DNA of 6,956 bases from Schlegelella_A sp031360885. GTDB lineage: Bacteria; Pseudomonadota; Gammaproteobacteria; Burkholderiales; Burkholderiaceae_C. The notes beneath the pieces are model-generated. The model made no database searches, was not told the origin of the DNA, and saw only the letters and a list, made by a program, of their open reading frames with translations. The position numbers and the translations under genes are program-made. Each line of letters opens with the position of its first letter. Position 1 is the stretch's first letter. This document shows, one piece after another, positions 6,021 to 6,956 of this stretch. Where the stretch lies: the NCBI GenBank assembly GCA_031360885.1, contig JANMCC010000183.1:1-6956 (forward strand), read 5' to 3'.

Positions 6021-6036
6021 CCGACTCACGGATGCT
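6008..6036 (+). promoter_or_regulatory. Candidate sigma-70 promoter for the regulator-DCC operon
   Basis: A perfect TTGACA at 6008-6013 is followed, after 17 bp, by GATGCT at 6031-6036, which keeps only three of the six TATAAT positions. The -35 is strong and the -10 weak. Transcription would then start near 6043, the A of the probable start codon. Confidence 0.45.
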
Positions 6037-6042
6037 GTGCAC

Positions 6043-6618
6043 ATGCCTCTCTCACCCACGGTTTCGCGCTTCGTCCTGCACTGGGGCGAAATGGGTACGC
6101 GCTGGGGCGTCAACCGCACGGTGGCGCAGATCCACGCGCTGCTCTTCATCTCCGGCCGGCCGATGCATGCCGACGAAATCGTCGAGACGCTCGAGGTCGC
6201 GCGCTCCAACGTCAGCAACAGCCTGCGCGAGCTGCAGGGCTGGAGCCTGGTGCGGCTGGTCCACCTGAGCGGCGACCGGCGCGACCACTACGAGACGTCC
6301 GGACAGGTCTGGGAGTTAATGCGTACTATCGTCAAAGAGCGCCAGCGGCGTGAGATCGATCCGACGGTCGGCGTCCTGCAGCAGCTTCTCGCCGATCCGG
6401 CGATGCGGCAGGAGCCGGTCGCCGTCAAGCTCCGCATGGAGCAGACGCTCGACCTGCTCGAGACCCTCACGGCCTGGAGCGAGGAGATGCTCAAGCTCGA
6501 CACCGAGACGCTCGGCCAGGTGCTGAAGCTGGGCGCCCGGATCAAGAAGCTGCTCGGCAAGTCCGGCGGCCCGCCGCCTGGCGACGAAATGACCGCCGCC
6601 AGCCTGCTGGGGCCCTGA
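6043..6618 (+). CDS. GbsR/MarR-family winged-helix transcriptional regulator
   Basis: This 191-residue DNA-binding protein opens with FVLHWGEMGTRWGVNRTVAQIHALLFISG, a leader typical of GbsR-type MarR-superfamily proteins. The winged helix-turn-helix spans about residues 26-84: HADEIVETLEVARSNVSNSL contains the recognition helix, and SGDRRDHYE forms the wing tip and strand. Residues about 88-175 are helical (WELMRTIVKERQRREID; MEQTLDLLETLTAWSEEMLKL) and should form the dimer interface. Relatives include the choline/betaine-responsive GbsR of Bacillus, but the ligand here cannot be told. ATG 6043 is chosen; a GTG at 6037 is the alternative. No good Shine-Dalgarno sequence precedes either, and CGGA at 6029-6032 is 10 nt away. 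It is divergent from the PEBP-like gene and 45 bp upstream of the DCC gene. The palindrome in its promoter suggests autoregulation. Confidence 0.88.
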   Translation: MPLSPTVSRFVLHWGEMGTRWGVNRTVAQIHALLFISGRPMHADEIVETLEVARSNVSNSLRELQGWSLVRLVHLSGDRRDHYETSGQVWELMRTIVKERQRREIDPTVGVLQQLLADPAMRQEPVAVKLRMEQTLDLLETLTAWSEEMLKLDTETLGQVLKLGARIKKLLGKSGGPPPGDEMTAASLLGP

Positions 6619-6652
6619 CGACCCGGTATTTCATTCCCGGCGGAAATCACTG

Positions 6653-6657
6653 AAAGG
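6653..6657 (+). promoter_or_regulatory. Ribosome binding site of the DCC-family gene
   Basis: AAAGG lies 6 nt before the ATG at 6664, a good match and spacing that supports this start. The contrast with the weak site of the preceding regulator suggests the DCC protein is translated more strongly from a shared message. Confidence 0.65.
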
Positions 6658-6663
6658 CGAGCG

Positions 6664-6956
6664 ATGGCTTCCGACTATCCCCTCACCGTCTTCTACGACG
6701 CGTCCTGCCCGGTCTGCGCCCTCGAAATGGACCAGCTCGGCGCCCGCGACACGACCGGCCGGCTGGTCCTCGTCGACATGTCGGCCCCGGGCTTCGACGC
6801 CCGCTGCCACGGCTTCAGCCACGCCGAGCTCGACGCGGCGATCCATGCCGTGCGACCCGACGGCACGGTCGTCCGCGGCATGGCGGTGCTGCGCCTCGCC
6901 TACGCCGCGGCCGGCCTCGGCTGGCTCCTGCGGCCCTCGGCGATCGGACCGCTCCG
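6664..6956 (+). CDS. DCC-family (DUF393) thiol-disulfide-oxidoreductase-like protein, truncated by the window end
   Basis: The first 97 codons are present and the frame stays open to the edge. Residues 7-18 read LTVFYDASCPVC, giving a thioredoxin-like CxxC pair (Cys15, Cys18) right after the first strand, as in the DCC/DUF393 family. The family's remaining landmarks follow in order: LVLVDMSAPGFDA (about 35-47), LDAAIHAVRPDGTVVRGMAVLRLAYAA (about 56-82) and GLGWLLRP (about 84-91). The usual length is around 120-140 residues, so only the C-terminal end is probably missing. The CxxC pair implies disulfide redox chemistry, but the physiological substrates of the family are largely undefined. It follows the regulator by 45 bp on the same strand and is likely in its operon. 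Confidence 0.85.
   Translation, partial: MASDYPLTVFYDASCPVCALEMDQLGARDTTGRLVLVDMSAPGFDARCHGFSHAELDAAIHAVRPDGTVVRGMAVLRLAYAAAGLGWLLRPSAIGPL

Noticed and set aside
5396..6268. Plus-strand open frame across the PEBP gene, the intergenic region and the regulator
   Set aside because: It runs through the A/T-rich control region and into the regulator in the wrong frame; no motif is seen.
6623..6647. ATTTC/GAAAT inverted repeat between the regulator and the DCC gene as a terminator or attenuator
   Set aside because: Five A/T-rich pairs with a 10-nt loop and no T-run are too weak, and the arrangement fits simple co-transcription.

Overview
The window is GC-rich, with third codon positions almost all G or C. 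It is densely packed and reads like a chromosomal segment of a high-GC proteobacterium. The closest resemblance I recognise is to Betaproteobacteria (Rhodocyclales/Burkholderiales type), judged from protein flavour and not from a search. I see no rRNA, tRNA, CRISPR array, insertion sequence or phage gene.

Left part (1-2170, + strand): the last 83 codons of a protein with a Pro/Ala-rich linker and a short Cys-flanked tail overlap (ATGA) the start of an outer-membrane-type lipoprotein. The lipoprotein combines a FlgO/LpoB-like N-terminal domain, TPR-like helices and a C-terminal OmpA-like domain. A seven-helix membrane protein of unknown function follows 29 bp later. These three genes look like the end of a cell-envelope operon.

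Middle part (2172-5277): single genes on alternating strands. They are a SAM-dependent methyltransferase of the METTL25-like type (-), a LysE/RhtB exporter (+), a Nudix hydrolase (-) and an Ogt-type O6-alkylguanine-DNA alkyltransferase (+). The Nudix and Ogt genes are divergent, which pairs a possible nucleotide-pool cleaner with a direct DNA-repair enzyme.

Right part (5288-6956): a YbhB/PEBP-family protein (-) is divergent from a GbsR/MarR-type regulator (+). A DCC-family (DUF393) thiol-oxidoreductase-like protein follows the regulator and runs off the window. The 116-bp gap between the divergent genes holds the clearest regulatory signal here: a 24-bp hyphenated palindrome with a perfect TTGACA -35 hexamer inside it. 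This suggests an autoregulated switch, possibly controlling both directions.

Three convergent pairs end within 1, 7 and 10 bp of each other, with no classical terminator visible. Most genes are ordinary housekeeping or accessory types. I do not see a convincing new defence or mobile system. The items most worth a second look are the palindrome-controlled regulator/PEBP/DCC locus and the OmpA-like domain that has lost its usual peptidoglycan-binding aspartate.
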